A DNA stretch of 13,600 nucleotides from Halomonas sp. (GCA_007135745.1 SLIH01000236.1:1-13600), one strand, 5' to 3'. Positions 6,739-13,600 are shown, numbered from the stretch's first letter. Made by a program: numbers and translations. The notes: a model not told the origin generated them from the sequence alone.

Positions 6739-8288
6739 AACCCGGCATCCATGAACAGCAGGATCTGCAGACACTGCACGCCTATACCACCCAGGTCTGC
6801 ATTATCGGCAGCGGCTGCGGTGGGGCCACCCTGGCCCAGCAACTGGCGAAGAAAGGCCTGGACGTGGTGGTTCTGGAAAGAGGCGGTTATTACCCGCCGG
6901 AGAAAATGGATCAAAACGAACTCAATATGCAGGGCAAACTGTATGGGGGCCGCGGACTGGATACCACCAGCGATGGGGGCAACACCCTGCTCTACGGCAA
7001 CAACGTGGGCGGCGCCTCCGTCCACTACTGGGCGGACAGCTACCGGACGCCGCAATACAAACTGGACGAGTGGCAGGAGCAGTACGGAGTCCGCAATCAT
7101 CAAACCCGGGATCTCGAGCCTGCCTTTGATGCGCTGGAGAGAGAAATCAGCATCCACGAAGCCCCGGATTCCCTGTTCAACCCCCTCAACCAGCGCTTTC
7201 GCCAGGCCAGTCAATCTCTGGGCTGGCATGGTCACCGGGTGCCCCAGGCTCGCACCCATTGCCAGAAATCCGGCCACTGCATGCAGGGCTGTATCTATGG
7301 CGCCAAACAGGACCAGACGGTAACCCACCTGCCGGACGCCATTGAGCACGGGGCCAGGGTGTTCGCCGACTCGAGGGCCGAATCCCTGAGTTTCGAGGGG
7401 CGTCGCGCGAAGCGGCTGCGGGTCAGCCTGATGGACCGCAAGAGTAACCGTCCCTCGGGCCAGGAATACACCGTGGAGGCCGATGTCTTCGTGGTGGCGG
7501 CCGGGGGCTTCAGTTCCAGCCACTTCCTGCTTCGCCAGGGATTGGGAGACGACCTCCCTGCCCTGGGCCGGCACTTCTCCATGAATCCGTCCACCATGGT
7601 GTATGGACTGTTCGAGGAGGACATGCGGCAATGGCGCAATATTCCCGCGGCCTGGGGCGTGGACGAGTTCCTGCAGCGCCAGGAGGATGAAGGCCGTTAT
7701 CGGGAAGGCGGTTATCTGCTTATGCCCAACCAGATCCACCCTGGCGCCCTGGCGGCCACCCTGCCGCTCAAGGGAGAACAGCTGGGTGAGTGGATGGCGC
7801 AGTTTCCGCAGTTGGCGGGAACCATCGCCTGGATGGACGACATCCCGGAGGAGCTCGGTGAGATCCGCATGCGGCGTGATGGCGGTCGCCAGGTGCATTA
7901 TCCCTATGGCGCGCTGACCCGTCAGGTGCTGAAGGACTCGGTTGCCAAACAGCTGGAAATGCTGTTCGCCATGGGCGCCCGCAAGGCCGTGATTTCAGGT
8001 CACCAGGCAATGATGTTCAACAGCATGGATGATATGGCGCAACTGGACGACCTGGCCACTGGTGGCGGCGGGCTGATCATGGCCTCCCCCCATCCGGGCG
8101 GGGGCTGTCGTATGGGTGACGATCCCGCACAGTCCGTGGTGGGCTCCGACCACCGTGTTCACGGCTATGACAACCTGTTCGTCTCGGACAGTTCGGTCTT
8201 CCCTACCAGCAGCGCTCTGGATCCCAGCCTCTCCATCATGGCCTTCAGCCATATGGCAGCCAACCACGTACTGGAGACGTTTTCTTGA
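6735..8288 (+). CDS. GMC-family FAD-dependent dehydrogenase, large subunit
   Basis: This 517-residue protein has an N-terminal FAD Rossmann motif CIIGSGCGGATLAQQLAKKG (GSGCGG at 25-30) with E48 ending the second strand (VVVLERG). It has a GMC signature-like segment GNNVGGASVHYWADSYR, and near the C-terminus SPHPGGGCRMG with catalytic-type H453. The oxidising partner position, usually Asn in NPxLTI, is D496 here (LDPSLSIMAFSH). A C176-x5-C182-x3-C186 loop (THCQKSGHCMQGC) matches the spacing that I recall binding a 3Fe-4S cluster in the Burkholderia FAD-glucose dehydrogenase. No signal peptide is present; export probably occurs with the Tat-signal small subunit. The enzyme should oxidise an alcohol or sugar hydroxyl in the periplasm and pass electrons to an unknown acceptor. 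No cytochrome c subunit is adjacent. The substrate cannot be read from sequence. Confidence 0.88.
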   Translation: MKPGIHEQQDLQTLHAYTTQVCIIGSGCGGATLAQQLAKKGLDVVVLERGGYYPPEKMDQNELNMQGKLYGGRGLDTTSDGGNTLLYGNNVGGASVHYWADSYRTPQYKLDEWQEQYGVRNHQTRDLEPAFDALEREISIHEAPDSLFNPLNQRFRQASQSLGWHGHRVPQARTHCQKSGHCMQGCIYGAKQDQTVTHLPDAIEHGARVFADSRAESLSFEGRRAKRLRVSLMDRKSNRPSGQEYTVEADVFVVAAGGFSSSHFLLRQGLGDDLPALGRHFSMNPSTMVYGLFEEDMRQWRNIPAAWGVDEFLQRQEDEGRYREGGYLLMPNQIHPGALAATLPLKGEQLGEWMAQFPQLAGTIAWMDDIPEELGEIRMRRDGGRQVHYPYGALTRQVLKDSVAKQLEMLFAMGARKAVISGHQAMMFNSMDDMAQLDDLATGGGGLIMASPHPGGGCRMGDDPAQSVVGSDHRVHGYDNLFVSDSSVFPTSSALDPSLSIMAFSHMAANHVLETFS

Positions 8289-8878
8289 ACAGCACCCGTA
8301 ACGCCAAGACCCGCACGGGCGAGAAGACCCGCCTGCGCATTATCCAAGCCACCCGGGAGTTGATTGGCGAGCAGGATCTCCAGTCGTTGCGCCTGGATCG
8401 CGTCGCCGAGCGCAGCGGCGTCGCCAAGAGCAGTATCCTCTGGTATTTCGGCAGCAAGAACGGACTTCTCCTTACGGTGGTGGAGGATGTTTTCGAATCC
8501 GTGCAGCAATGGATCGCCGGTATCGATGAGAACATCAGCGGACGGGCCTGGGTGGAGGAGGCCCTGGACCGACTGGCGGAAGGCTTCGAGCAACACCCGG
8601 AAGCCAATGCGCTGCTGATCGCTTTTATCGTGAATCCCACCATGGATCCGGAGATCACGGAGCGGGTGCGCGAGCTTTACCGTCAGTATCGGGCCTTTAT
8701 TCGCCAGGCCATGGCGAACCGGGGCCTTGAAACCGACGAACAGTGGGCCGGCACGCTGCTGGCGCTGATCGACGGGGTTTTCCTGCAGTGGTATCTGGAG
8801 CCGGAACGGGGCTCCCTGCGCGAGAGTCTGCGCGCCCTGCCCCGCCGTCTTTTCCCGGAGAGTTCAGAGTTGCACTGA
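8285..8878 (+). CDS. TetR/AcrR-family transcriptional regulator
   Basis: This 197-residue protein has the TetR DNA-binding domain at about 14-60: TRLRIIQATRELIGEQ, then LRLDRVAERSGVAKSSILWYFGSKNGLL. The helical ligand-binding domain after it is not conserved enough to infer a ligand. The start is TTG at 8285-8287, overlapping the TGA stop of the GMC gene (8286-8288), with GGAG at 8273-8276. No other suitable start codon precedes the HTH, so translation is probably coupled to the dehydrogenase and modest. As third gene of the operon it most likely binds the palindrome at 6058-6073 and represses both the operon and the divergent amidohydrolase, released by a pathway metabolite. Its last 15 bp overlap the 3' end of the convergent C69 peptidase gene. 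Confidence 0.92.
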   Translation: MNSTRNAKTRTGEKTRLRIIQATRELIGEQDLQSLRLDRVAERSGVAKSSILWYFGSKNGLLLTVVEDVFESVQQWIAGIDENISGRAWVEEALDRLAEGFEQHPEANALLIAFIVNPTMDPEITERVRELYRQYRAFIRQAMANRGLETDEQWAGTLLALIDGVFLQWYLEPERGSLRESLRALPRRLFPESSELH

Positions 8879-10117
8879 GCGCGGGTCCGGCTCAATCCCG
8901 TCCCGACGGCTTACTCGACGCCAGAAACGATGCAGGGAGGGCGGCTCCCTGGAAGCCGCAAAGGTCAGCATTTCTTCCTGCCATTCCATAGCCAGACGAT
9001 CCGCTGCCTGCAACGCCTTGATATCAGGCACCGGCGCTGCCAGGTACTCGAACATGGTTTTCTCATATTGATCAATGGCCTGGCGAACCATCCCCCGAAG
9101 CCCGCGATCACCCAGCGCCATGCGGTGGAGATGTTCATGCTGACGCCAGAAAAGCGCCGGATCTTGCTCCTCTGGATGCGCCAGCACACTGAATTGACCG
9201 CTGAAGGCAGCCGGTCGGTATATGGACAGACAGGGCGCAGAGGTGCCTGTGAACACCACGGTCTGTCCGGCCGGTTTGAGCCGCGCAATCATGGAGCCGG
9301 TGGTCTGGGAACGCCGTACGGGGCCGGCGGCGTGCATGCACACATCCGCATTGCTGCCCTTGATGGGATCATCCGAACGGTGCCCGTGCATCCTCAGATG
9401 CATTGCCATCCGCCGGAACGTCAGGTGATCCCTGGCTGCGCCGAGACAGTGCATTCCCAGAGCGCGTCGCCGGTGTGCCCCCGCCAAAGTGGGCATCAGG
9501 CGGCTATCAAAGGTACGGGCAAAATCAAGCTGTTCACGGCTCACGCGCTCAGATGCCAGATCGTAGTCCTTGCCGAGCGTCAAGGCATTTGAGATCGCAT
9601 AGGCAGACTGCACCCGCTTGGCGGCCCAGTCCCGACCGGCGGTTTCCAGTACCCAGGCTTCCCGGGGATCGGCCACAATAAAGCTGTTGTCGTAGTGAAA
9701 AGATTTGTCGTGGTATCCCGCCGGTCCACCCTGTCCGTGGCGCTCCAGCAGGCCCGTGATGACATTCACCGCGGCTTCCGCGCTATCGGCCCGCTCCAGA
9801 CCCAGGCGAACCAGATCCATCCCCAGCAGCGCAGGTTCGGAGGAAGTGCAGCGGGAAAATATGGCCTCGTTACCGATGCACACGCCATGTTCGTTAATGC
9901 CCATCTCCGCGCCCCAGCACCAAAGGGGCTTTGAAAGCATCACGGCGTTGCGGTCCGGTACCTGATCAATGCGCAGGTAGGTGGTTTCGAGCACCGGGTT
10001 ATCGTCGTCCCGTATGGCAGGAATACGAATCACAGGTTGCGGCTCGTCAGGCTCGCGGTCGGAATTCTTCGCAAACCATACGCCGTCCCTGGTTACGGCC
10101 ACCTGAGTGTCACACAT
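8864..10117 (-). CDS. Secernin-like C69 family peptidase (N-terminal Cys, Ntn-hydrolase type)
   Basis: This 417-residue protein begins MCDTQVAVTRDGVWFAKNSDREPDE, the hallmark of the secernin branch of peptidase family C69 (CDTxV...GKNSDR). Met removal exposes Cys2, the expected nucleophile of this Ntn-hydrolase fold. Further secernin-type segments are GINEHGVCIGNEA, GMDLVRLGLERADSAEAAVNVITGLLE, ADPREAWVLETAGRDWAAK, GSNADVCMHAAGP and RRSQTTGSMIARL. C69 enzymes include bacterial dipeptidases, so a cytoplasmic peptide or amide hydrolase is likely; the substrate is open. The ATG at 10115-10117 is chosen because it puts Cys at position 2 and has AAGGA/AAGGGA on the minus strand (10121-10130). The frame stays open upstream to about 10303, but that would bury the nucleophile. 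It is convergent with tetR (15-bp overlap) and divergent from the DUF2058 gene, so probably a separate transcription unit. Confidence 0.88.
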   Translation of the reverse strand: MCDTQVAVTRDGVWFAKNSDREPDEPQPVIRIPAIRDDDNPVLETTYLRIDQVPDRNAVMLSKPLWCWGAEMGINEHGVCIGNEAIFSRCTSSEPALLGMDLVRLGLERADSAEAAVNVITGLLERHGQGGPAGYHDKSFHYDNSFIVADPREAWVLETAGRDWAAKRVQSAYAISNALTLGKDYDLASERVSREQLDFARTFDSRLMPTLAGAHRRRALGMHCLGAARDHLTFRRMAMHLRMHGHRSDDPIKGSNADVCMHAAGPVRRSQTTGSMIARLKPAGQTVVFTGTSAPCLSIYRPAAFSGQFSVLAHPEEQDPALFWRQHEHLHRMALGDRGLRGMVRQAIDQYEKTMFEYLAAPVPDIKALQAADRLAMEWQEEMLTFAASREPPSLHRFWRRVSRRDGIEPDPRSVQL

Positions 10118-10291
10118 ACATCCCTTCCTTTTGCCTGGCCCGGCCTGCTTCCCGGAGCCCATCCCACAGACATGATAAGTGAGCATTTTTAATCTCGCGT
10201 GAATATATTGACCTGCAGAAGGAGAAATTCCAACCGATACCACCACCCCTCCTGCCGGGATCACTGAAAATCCATGCAGGGTTTCATTCAT

Positions 10292-10320
10292 TTCAGTACC
10301 CAATCATCCCCGCGTATACT
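10292..10320 (+). promoter_or_regulatory. Putative sigma-70 promoter of the DUF2058 gene
   Basis: TATACT (10315-10320) is a good -10. TTCAGT (10292-10297) lies at a 17-bp spacing but is a weak -35. Transcription would start near 10327, giving a leader of about 40 nt with AGGAG at 10353-10357. The rest of the 250-bp gap back to the C69 gene shows no other clear element. Confidence 0.4.
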
Positions 10321-10367
10321 GGCAAGCAGATGAAGGCAGCAGACACCGCCGCAGGAGATGATAAGAC

Positions 10368-10913
10368 ATGCCCTCACTTCAGGATCAGTTACTGAAGGCC
10401 GGTCTGGCCGATGAAAAGAAAGCCAAAGCCATCAAGAAGCAGAAAAAAGATCAGGCCAAGCAGCGCAAACAGCAGCCCAAAGGCACCCAACAGGTCAACG
10501 AAACCCGAGAGCGGGCCCGCCAGGCCCGGGAAGAACAGGCCGAGCGGGACCGGATGCTCAACCAGGAGCGGCAGGAAGCAGCCCATCGCAAGGCCATCCA
10601 GGCTCAGATCCGACAACTGGTGGAAACCCATCGGCTTGAGCGCAGGGACGGTGAAACCCCATACCAGTTCGCGCACGGGAGCAAGATCAAGAAACTCTAT
10701 GTGACCGAACAGATGCTGGACCAGCTTTCAAGGGGGCGACTGGCGGTTGTGTGCCTGGAGGGACAGTACGATGTGGTACCGGAAGCCGTGGCCCGAAAAA
10801 TCCAGGAGCGTGATCCGGAAGCCGTGGTGGTCCTGCATGAACGCAAGCAGGATGACGAGGCCACCGAGGATCCTTACGCCGGTTTCGAAATCCCCGACGA
10901 CCTGATGTGGTAA
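10368..10913 (+). CDS. DUF2058 family protein (YaiL-like)
   Basis: This 181-residue protein has the family's N-terminus, MPSLQDQLLKAGLADEKKAK, then a long highly charged Lys/Arg/Gln/Glu helix to about residue 85. A small conserved C-terminal domain follows: FAHGSKIKKLYVTEQMLDQLSRGRLAVVCLEGQYDVVPEAVARKI. E. coli YaiL is of near-identical length. The family is described as nucleoprotein/polynucleotide-associated, but I know of no firmly assigned biochemical role. The basic N-terminal half would suit nucleic-acid or ribosome contact; that is inference. The ATG at 10368 has AGGAG 10 nt upstream. It is a single-gene unit ending in a strong hairpin. Confidence 0.9.
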   Translation: MPSLQDQLLKAGLADEKKAKAIKKQKKDQAKQRKQQPKGTQQVNETRERARQAREEQAERDRMLNQERQEAAHRKAIQAQIRQLVETHRLERRDGETPYQFAHGSKIKKLYVTEQMLDQLSRGRLAVVCLEGQYDVVPEAVARKIQERDPEAVVVLHERKQDDEATEDPYAGFEIPDDLMW

Positions 10914-10916
10914 GCA

Positions 10917-10952
10917 CAGGCCGGCTTCAGCGCGGAGGTTGAAGCCGGCCTG
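10917..10952. terminator. Strong hairpin between convergent genes (probable bidirectional terminator)
   Basis: CAGGCCGGCTTCA (10917-10929) and TGAAGCCGGCCTG (10940-10952) form a perfect 13-bp stem with a 10-nt loop. It starts 3 nt after the DUF2058 stop and ends 11 nt before the 3' end of the minus-strand lipoprotein gene. There is no T-run on either strand, so it is not a textbook intrinsic terminator. The perfect stem in a convergent gap still argues for 3'-end formation on both transcripts. Confidence 0.65.
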
Positions 10953-10963
10953 CCTGCACGCAC

Positions 10964-11659
10964 TCAACGCAGCGCGACCGCGCTCTCCAGGCGCGCCATG
11001 TCATTGACCACCTGCCAGCTCCCCCCACGGCTGCTTACCTTCTGCTGCCAGTCGGCCAGCCGCTGCTGGTACTGCTCGGGATCGTTATTGTCGCTGCGCT
11101 GGCGCTTCACGTTGACCGCCACCACTTCGATGTCGTCCAGCTCGACGCGGATGTTGCGGTTGATTCCGGGGGGCAGATCCTCATGCAGATCGGACATAAT
11201 GAACAGATGCTTCTTCCCCGCATCGACTTCCCGCAGATAATCCGTGGCCAGCAGGACCCCGCCGGTGACGTCACTGTGATAGCTGGGCACACGAAAGCGA
11301 TCCATGAAGTCCTGAACCTCGGCCTGGAACACCCGCTTCTGTTGGCTGGCCACGCTGGGCCGGTGATCGAAGGTGGCGCGGGCGATGATGTTGCGCTCGC
11401 TGAAGCTGCTGTTATCAATGAACCCCACCGCCAGTGAATCGCCGCTGTTGAGCTCGGCCAGCAGATAGTTGGTCAGCAGCTGCGCCTTCTGTCGCTCGCC
11501 GGCATATTCACTGGAGATGTCGATCAGCACAAAGGCCGCCCGGCTGTGGTTGGTGGGCTCGCCACAACCCACCAAGAGAAGCGTGAGCACGGCAGCGAGG
11601 ACCAGGCGCATCCGGACAACGGATGCGCGACAGACTGATTGAAGGTTACGACTCATCAT
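10964..11659 (-). CDS. Lipoprotein with a VWA-like domain
   Basis: This 231-residue protein has a lipoprotein leader: Arg residues before the hydrophobic stretch LVLAAVLTLLLVGC, with a good lipobox LVGC and C32 as lipidated residue. After it comes a von Willebrand A-like fold: AFVLIDISSEYAG (MIDAS-like D47, S49; third position E51 instead of Ser), SLAVGFIDNSSFSERN, SYHSDVTGGVLLATDYL and KHLFIMSDLHEDLP. It probably faces the periplasm on a lipid anchor and binds a partner through the metal site. The start is the first of two ATGs (11657-11659); GGGGAGG on the minus strand at 11668-11674 lies 8 nt upstream. A shorter start at M17 is possible. The preceding membrane-protein gene stops only 3 bp upstream, so the two are one operon and probably one complex. 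Function unknown. Confidence 0.8.
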   Translation of the reverse strand: MMSRNLQSVCRASVVRMRLVLAAVLTLLLVGCGEPTNHSRAAFVLIDISSEYAGERQKAQLLTNYLLAELNSGDSLAVGFIDNSSFSERNIIARATFDHRPSVASQQKRVFQAEVQDFMDRFRVPSYHSDVTGGVLLATDYLREVDAGKKHLFIMSDLHEDLPPGINRNIRVELDDIEVVAVNVKRQRSDNNDPEQYQQRLADWQQKVSSRGGSWQVVNDMARLESAVALR

Positions 11660-11662
11660 GGC

Positions 11663-13168
11663 TCAGGCCTCCCCGGTGGTGAGTGGCAGATTGTCGGCAA
11701 TGGGTTCTTCCGCTTTCTTGGGGGCGCGACGCGAGCTGCGAGTGGGTGGCTCAGAGGCGTCCGCGGGTTTCTCTGCCGCCGTTTCACGGTGATACCGGAC
11801 CATCCGCTCAATACTCAGCGGCACCATGATGAAGAGGTCGTACAGGCTTACCAGCATCTTGCTCAGATGATTGGCCATGCCACCGACCATGCGCACCGTT
11901 ACCCGGAGAACACGCAGCATCCAGAGCGCGATCAGGCCCAGCACCGTGCGCGCGGAGTGGATGAAGGACTCCAGCGGAATACCCACAAAGGCCAGCGCGA
12001 ACGGCAGAATGAAGCCCAGCGCCAGCTGCCCCAGGGAGGGAATCCAGCGGAGCTGCGCCTCGGCCACGGCCGCACCGGCAAGCGATTGCTGCAGGGCCTC
12101 CCGGTCCAGGGCGAGCAGATCCCGCATATAGGCGAGCGAAGCTTCGATGCTGGCGAAGATCACCAGAATGGTGAACGCGGCAATCGCCATGCGTTTGCGC
12201 ATTCTGTCATCCAGGCTGTGGATGACCGGGAACAGGCGGGTAATGCCCAGAGCTTCCAGCAGGAAGAGCCCCATGCTGATCTCCACCATGATGATCACCA
12301 GCGCGGCGATATCCGAGGTACGGACGGAACCCATGTAGCTGGCGCCCCCGACCATTTCGGACATGGGCATGGCAATCAGATGGAAGTTGATGATGCCGCC
12401 AAAGGCCGCAATCACCAGCACCAGACTGGAGATGAAGAACTGGGTCAGGGAGGATGAGGTCAGCGAGTTGACGGACTTGTCTTCCGCCTTGCGCATGGCT
12501 TCGTATTCGCCCATCTGGCGGTCAATGGTCCTGGCGCGCTCCTCCAGACCGGTAATGGTTTCCTGCACCTTGTTCATGGTGCCGCCCAGGGCACGCCAGT
12601 GCGGACGCATCCCGCCGAGGATCTTGTGGCGCTCATTGGTGCCTTTCTGGTAGGCCTTGAGCGTCTCCTCGTGGGAGTTCTCCACCACCTCCTTGATGTT
12701 TTCCAGGATGCTGGCCACGGCCGGATCACCGGTGCTGGGAAGGGAGCCGATCGTCGTCATCACTTCCGACCAGGCGGGCGGCAGAGGCGCGTTGTCGGTC
12801 GAGGCGTGGTAATCCTCCTCGATTTTCTCCAGCGTCTCCGCCAGCTTGCGATGCAGCGCCGGATACTGGCTCAGATCCCGCTCGACAATATTGTTGACCC
12901 GATTGAACTCCCGCTCGATGGATTTCTCCATCGCTTCCCGACCTGCGGCCAGCAGCACGTCGCGATTGCGCGCCTGAACGCGTTCCTCGAGTTGACGGAT
13001 GCTGGCGCTGGCGACCCGCAGGGTGCCATGGATCGCACGCCCGGTGCTGCGCAGCAGCTGGTGGGCGTGGGGACGTCCCGCATAAAGCAGGGTAATGCTG
13101 ATGACCAGCCAGATCGCCAGCGATAGCGCCGGCGACTCGGACCAGATGTAGAAGATGTCAGCCAACAT
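11663..13168 (-). CDS. Polytopic inner-membrane protein with large soluble helical domain, unknown function
   Basis: I do not recognise a named family. The 501-residue product has an N-terminal membrane segment (about 13-31), then a long soluble charged helical region (about 50-240). Coiled-coil-prone stretches occur at 56-120 (RQLEERVQAR...EKSIEREFNRVNNIVERD) and 195-235 (NKVQETITGLEERARTIDRQMGEYEAMRKAE). Next come likely membrane segments near 244-268, 286-308, 327-348, 379-400, 405-425 and 438-453, and a hydrophilic Pro/Ala/Lys-rich tail. I prefer the ATG at 13166-13168, with GGGAGAG just upstream; earlier in-frame starts at 13213 (GTG) and 13183 (ATG) lack a better site. It is first gene of an operon with the VWA lipoprotein, 3 bp apart, so the pair likely forms an envelope complex. 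Topology, with the helical region on one face and the lipoprotein in the periplasm, is inference. Confidence 0.75.
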   Translation of the reverse strand: MLADIFYIWSESPALSLAIWLVISITLLYAGRPHAHQLLRSTGRAIHGTLRVASASIRQLEERVQARNRDVLLAAGREAMEKSIEREFNRVNNIVERDLSQYPALHRKLAETLEKIEEDYHASTDNAPLPPAWSEVMTTIGSLPSTGDPAVASILENIKEVVENSHEETLKAYQKGTNERHKILGGMRPHWRALGGTMNKVQETITGLEERARTIDRQMGEYEAMRKAEDKSVNSLTSSSLTQFFISSLVLVIAAFGGIINFHLIAMPMSEMVGGASYMGSVRTSDIAALVIIMVEISMGLFLLEALGITRLFPVIHSLDDRMRKRMAIAAFTILVIFASIEASLAYMRDLLALDREALQQSLAGAAVAEAQLRWIPSLGQLALGFILPFALAFVGIPLESFIHSARTVLGLIALWMLRVLRVTVRMVGGMANHLSKMLVSLYDLFIMVPLSIERMVRYHRETAAEKPADASEPPTRSSRRAPKKAEEPIADNLPLTTGEA

Positions 13169-13252
13169 AGTGCTCTCTCCCATGTTGTTGTTTGATTCAT
13201 CTCCGACAGGCACCCGCCCGCCGGCTCGACAACTGGAGTATCCGCAACGCTG

Positions 13253-13276
13253 GTGAAAAATCTGTGAGTGAAAAAT
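13253..13276. repeat. Direct repeat GTGAAAAAT in the divergent gap
   Basis: GTGAAAAAT occurs at 13253-13261 and 13268-13276, a 15-bp period. It lies in the 217-bp gap between the divergent membrane-protein gene and the response-regulator-like gene. It may be a pair of activator half-sites. The rest of the gap has only weak promoter-like hexamers, for example TACACT at 13336-13341. Confidence 0.3.
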
Positions 13277-13385
13277 GCGTGGAAGGATCTTTTGTAGCTT
13301 TCTGTAGTCGGCGAATCAGCCCGAATCCCTGCTGCTACACTTGTTTAATGTCTGCACAACCAAACCGACCGGCAAGGCATGGAAC

Positions 13386-13600
13386 ATGGCAACGATCTTC
13401 TGGGTTGAAGACCAGACACACTGGGTGGATCGGTTCAAACCCATACTGGAGGCGACCGAATTTGACGACCGCCCCACCGAAGTACAGGTGTTCAAGTTCG
13501 CCGAAGCCGCCTGCCAGCACATCCGCCTCACCGGCCCGGACAAGGCGCCCGAACTTGCCCTGCTCGATGCCAACATGAACGGCAACGACGCCGCCGGCTT
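13386..13600 (+). CDS. Response-regulator receiver-like protein, N-terminal part, cut by window edge
   Basis: The reading from ATG 13386 stays open to the window end (71 codons seen). It begins MATIFWVEDQTHWVDRFKPI and reaches ELALLDANMNGNDAAG. This is the pattern of a CheY-like receiver: a hydrophobic strand ending in an acidic pair (E8, D9), and a later hydrophobic strand ending at the predicted phospho-acceptor D61, followed by NMNG instead of the commoner MPxM. An AAGG run sits just upstream of the start. Whether it is a stand-alone receiver or has an output domain cannot be seen. It is divergent from the membrane-protein/VWA operon, so a regulatory link is possible but unproven. Confidence 0.7.
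   Translation, partial: MATIFWVEDQTHWVDRFKPILEATEFDDRPTEVQVFKFAEAACQHIRLTGPDKAPELALLDANMNGNDAAG

Noticed and set aside
6705..7898. Long open frame (nearly 400 codons) antisense to the GMC gene
   Set aside because: It lies opposite a fully conserved GMC dehydrogenase, shows no recognisable motif, and is explained by GC-rich codon bias.
10118..10303. Upstream in-frame extension of the C69 peptidase
   Set aside because: The frame is open, but using it would bury the MCDT start and its catalytic Cys2, and a good ribosome site lies directly before the ATG at 10117.
10779..10827. 13-bp direct repeat CCGGAAGCCGTGG (10779-10791 and 10815-10827)
   Set aside because: It is inside the DUF2058 coding region and encodes two PEAV segments of the protein; best explained by codon use, not a separate element.
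13169..13213. Upstream GTG (13213) or ATG (13183) start for the membrane protein
   Set aside because: The added residues are polar with no family support, and GGGAGAG is best spaced for the ATG at 13168.
1..13600. CRISPR array, tRNA/rRNA, insertion sequence or prophage genes
   Set aside because: No regularly spaced repeats, RNA gene signatures, transposase or phage-like proteins were found; base composition and gene style appear uniform.

Overview
The window looks like chromosomal DNA of a Gammaproteobacterium. It is GC-rich, most intergenic gaps are short, and it carries a DUF2058/YaiL-type gene (a family I know mainly from Gammaproteobacteria) and a homodimer-type 950+ residue glycine dehydrogenase. 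Several products (GcvH, GcvP) are rich in Glu and Asp, as in marine or moderately halophilic lineages. I cannot name a genus. I saw no insertion sequence, prophage, CRISPR, tRNA or rRNA.

Layout. (1) 1-4356 is a glycine cleavage locus. The 5' end of gcvT and an XRE-cupin regulator gene lie on the minus strand, and gcvH-gcvP lie divergently on the plus strand. An almost identical GTTTCC-4 bp-GGAAA palindrome sits in front of gcvT (230-243) and in the regulator/gcvH divergent gap (967-980), so the regulator probably controls both halves and itself. (2) 4378-8878 is a catabolic-looking module. A YtcJ-like amidohydrolase (minus) is divergent from a translationally coupled plus-strand trio: a Tat-signal gluconate-dehydrogenase-subunit-3-like protein, a GMC flavoprotein dehydrogenase and a TetR regulator. 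A perfect 16-bp palindrome (6058-6073) lies in the divergent promoter region and is the obvious TetR operator. (3) 8864-10117 is a secernin-like C69 dipeptidase (minus), overlapping the tetR tail by 15 bp. (4) 10368-10913 is the DUF2058 protein, closed by a strong hairpin shared with the convergent next operon. (5) 10964-13168 (minus) is a two-gene operon of a polytopic membrane protein with large helical domains followed by a VWA-like lipoprotein; I recognise no named function. (6) 13386-13600 is the start of a response-regulator-like gene that runs off the window.

The best candidates for something undescribed are: the XRE-cupin/glycine cleavage regulon with matched operators; the amidohydrolase/GMC/TetR module, whose dehydrogenase has a C-x5-C-x3-C iron-sulfur-type motif but no adjacent cytochrome subunit, and whose amidohydrolase carries two CxxC knuckles; and the membrane protein plus VWA lipoprotein pair.
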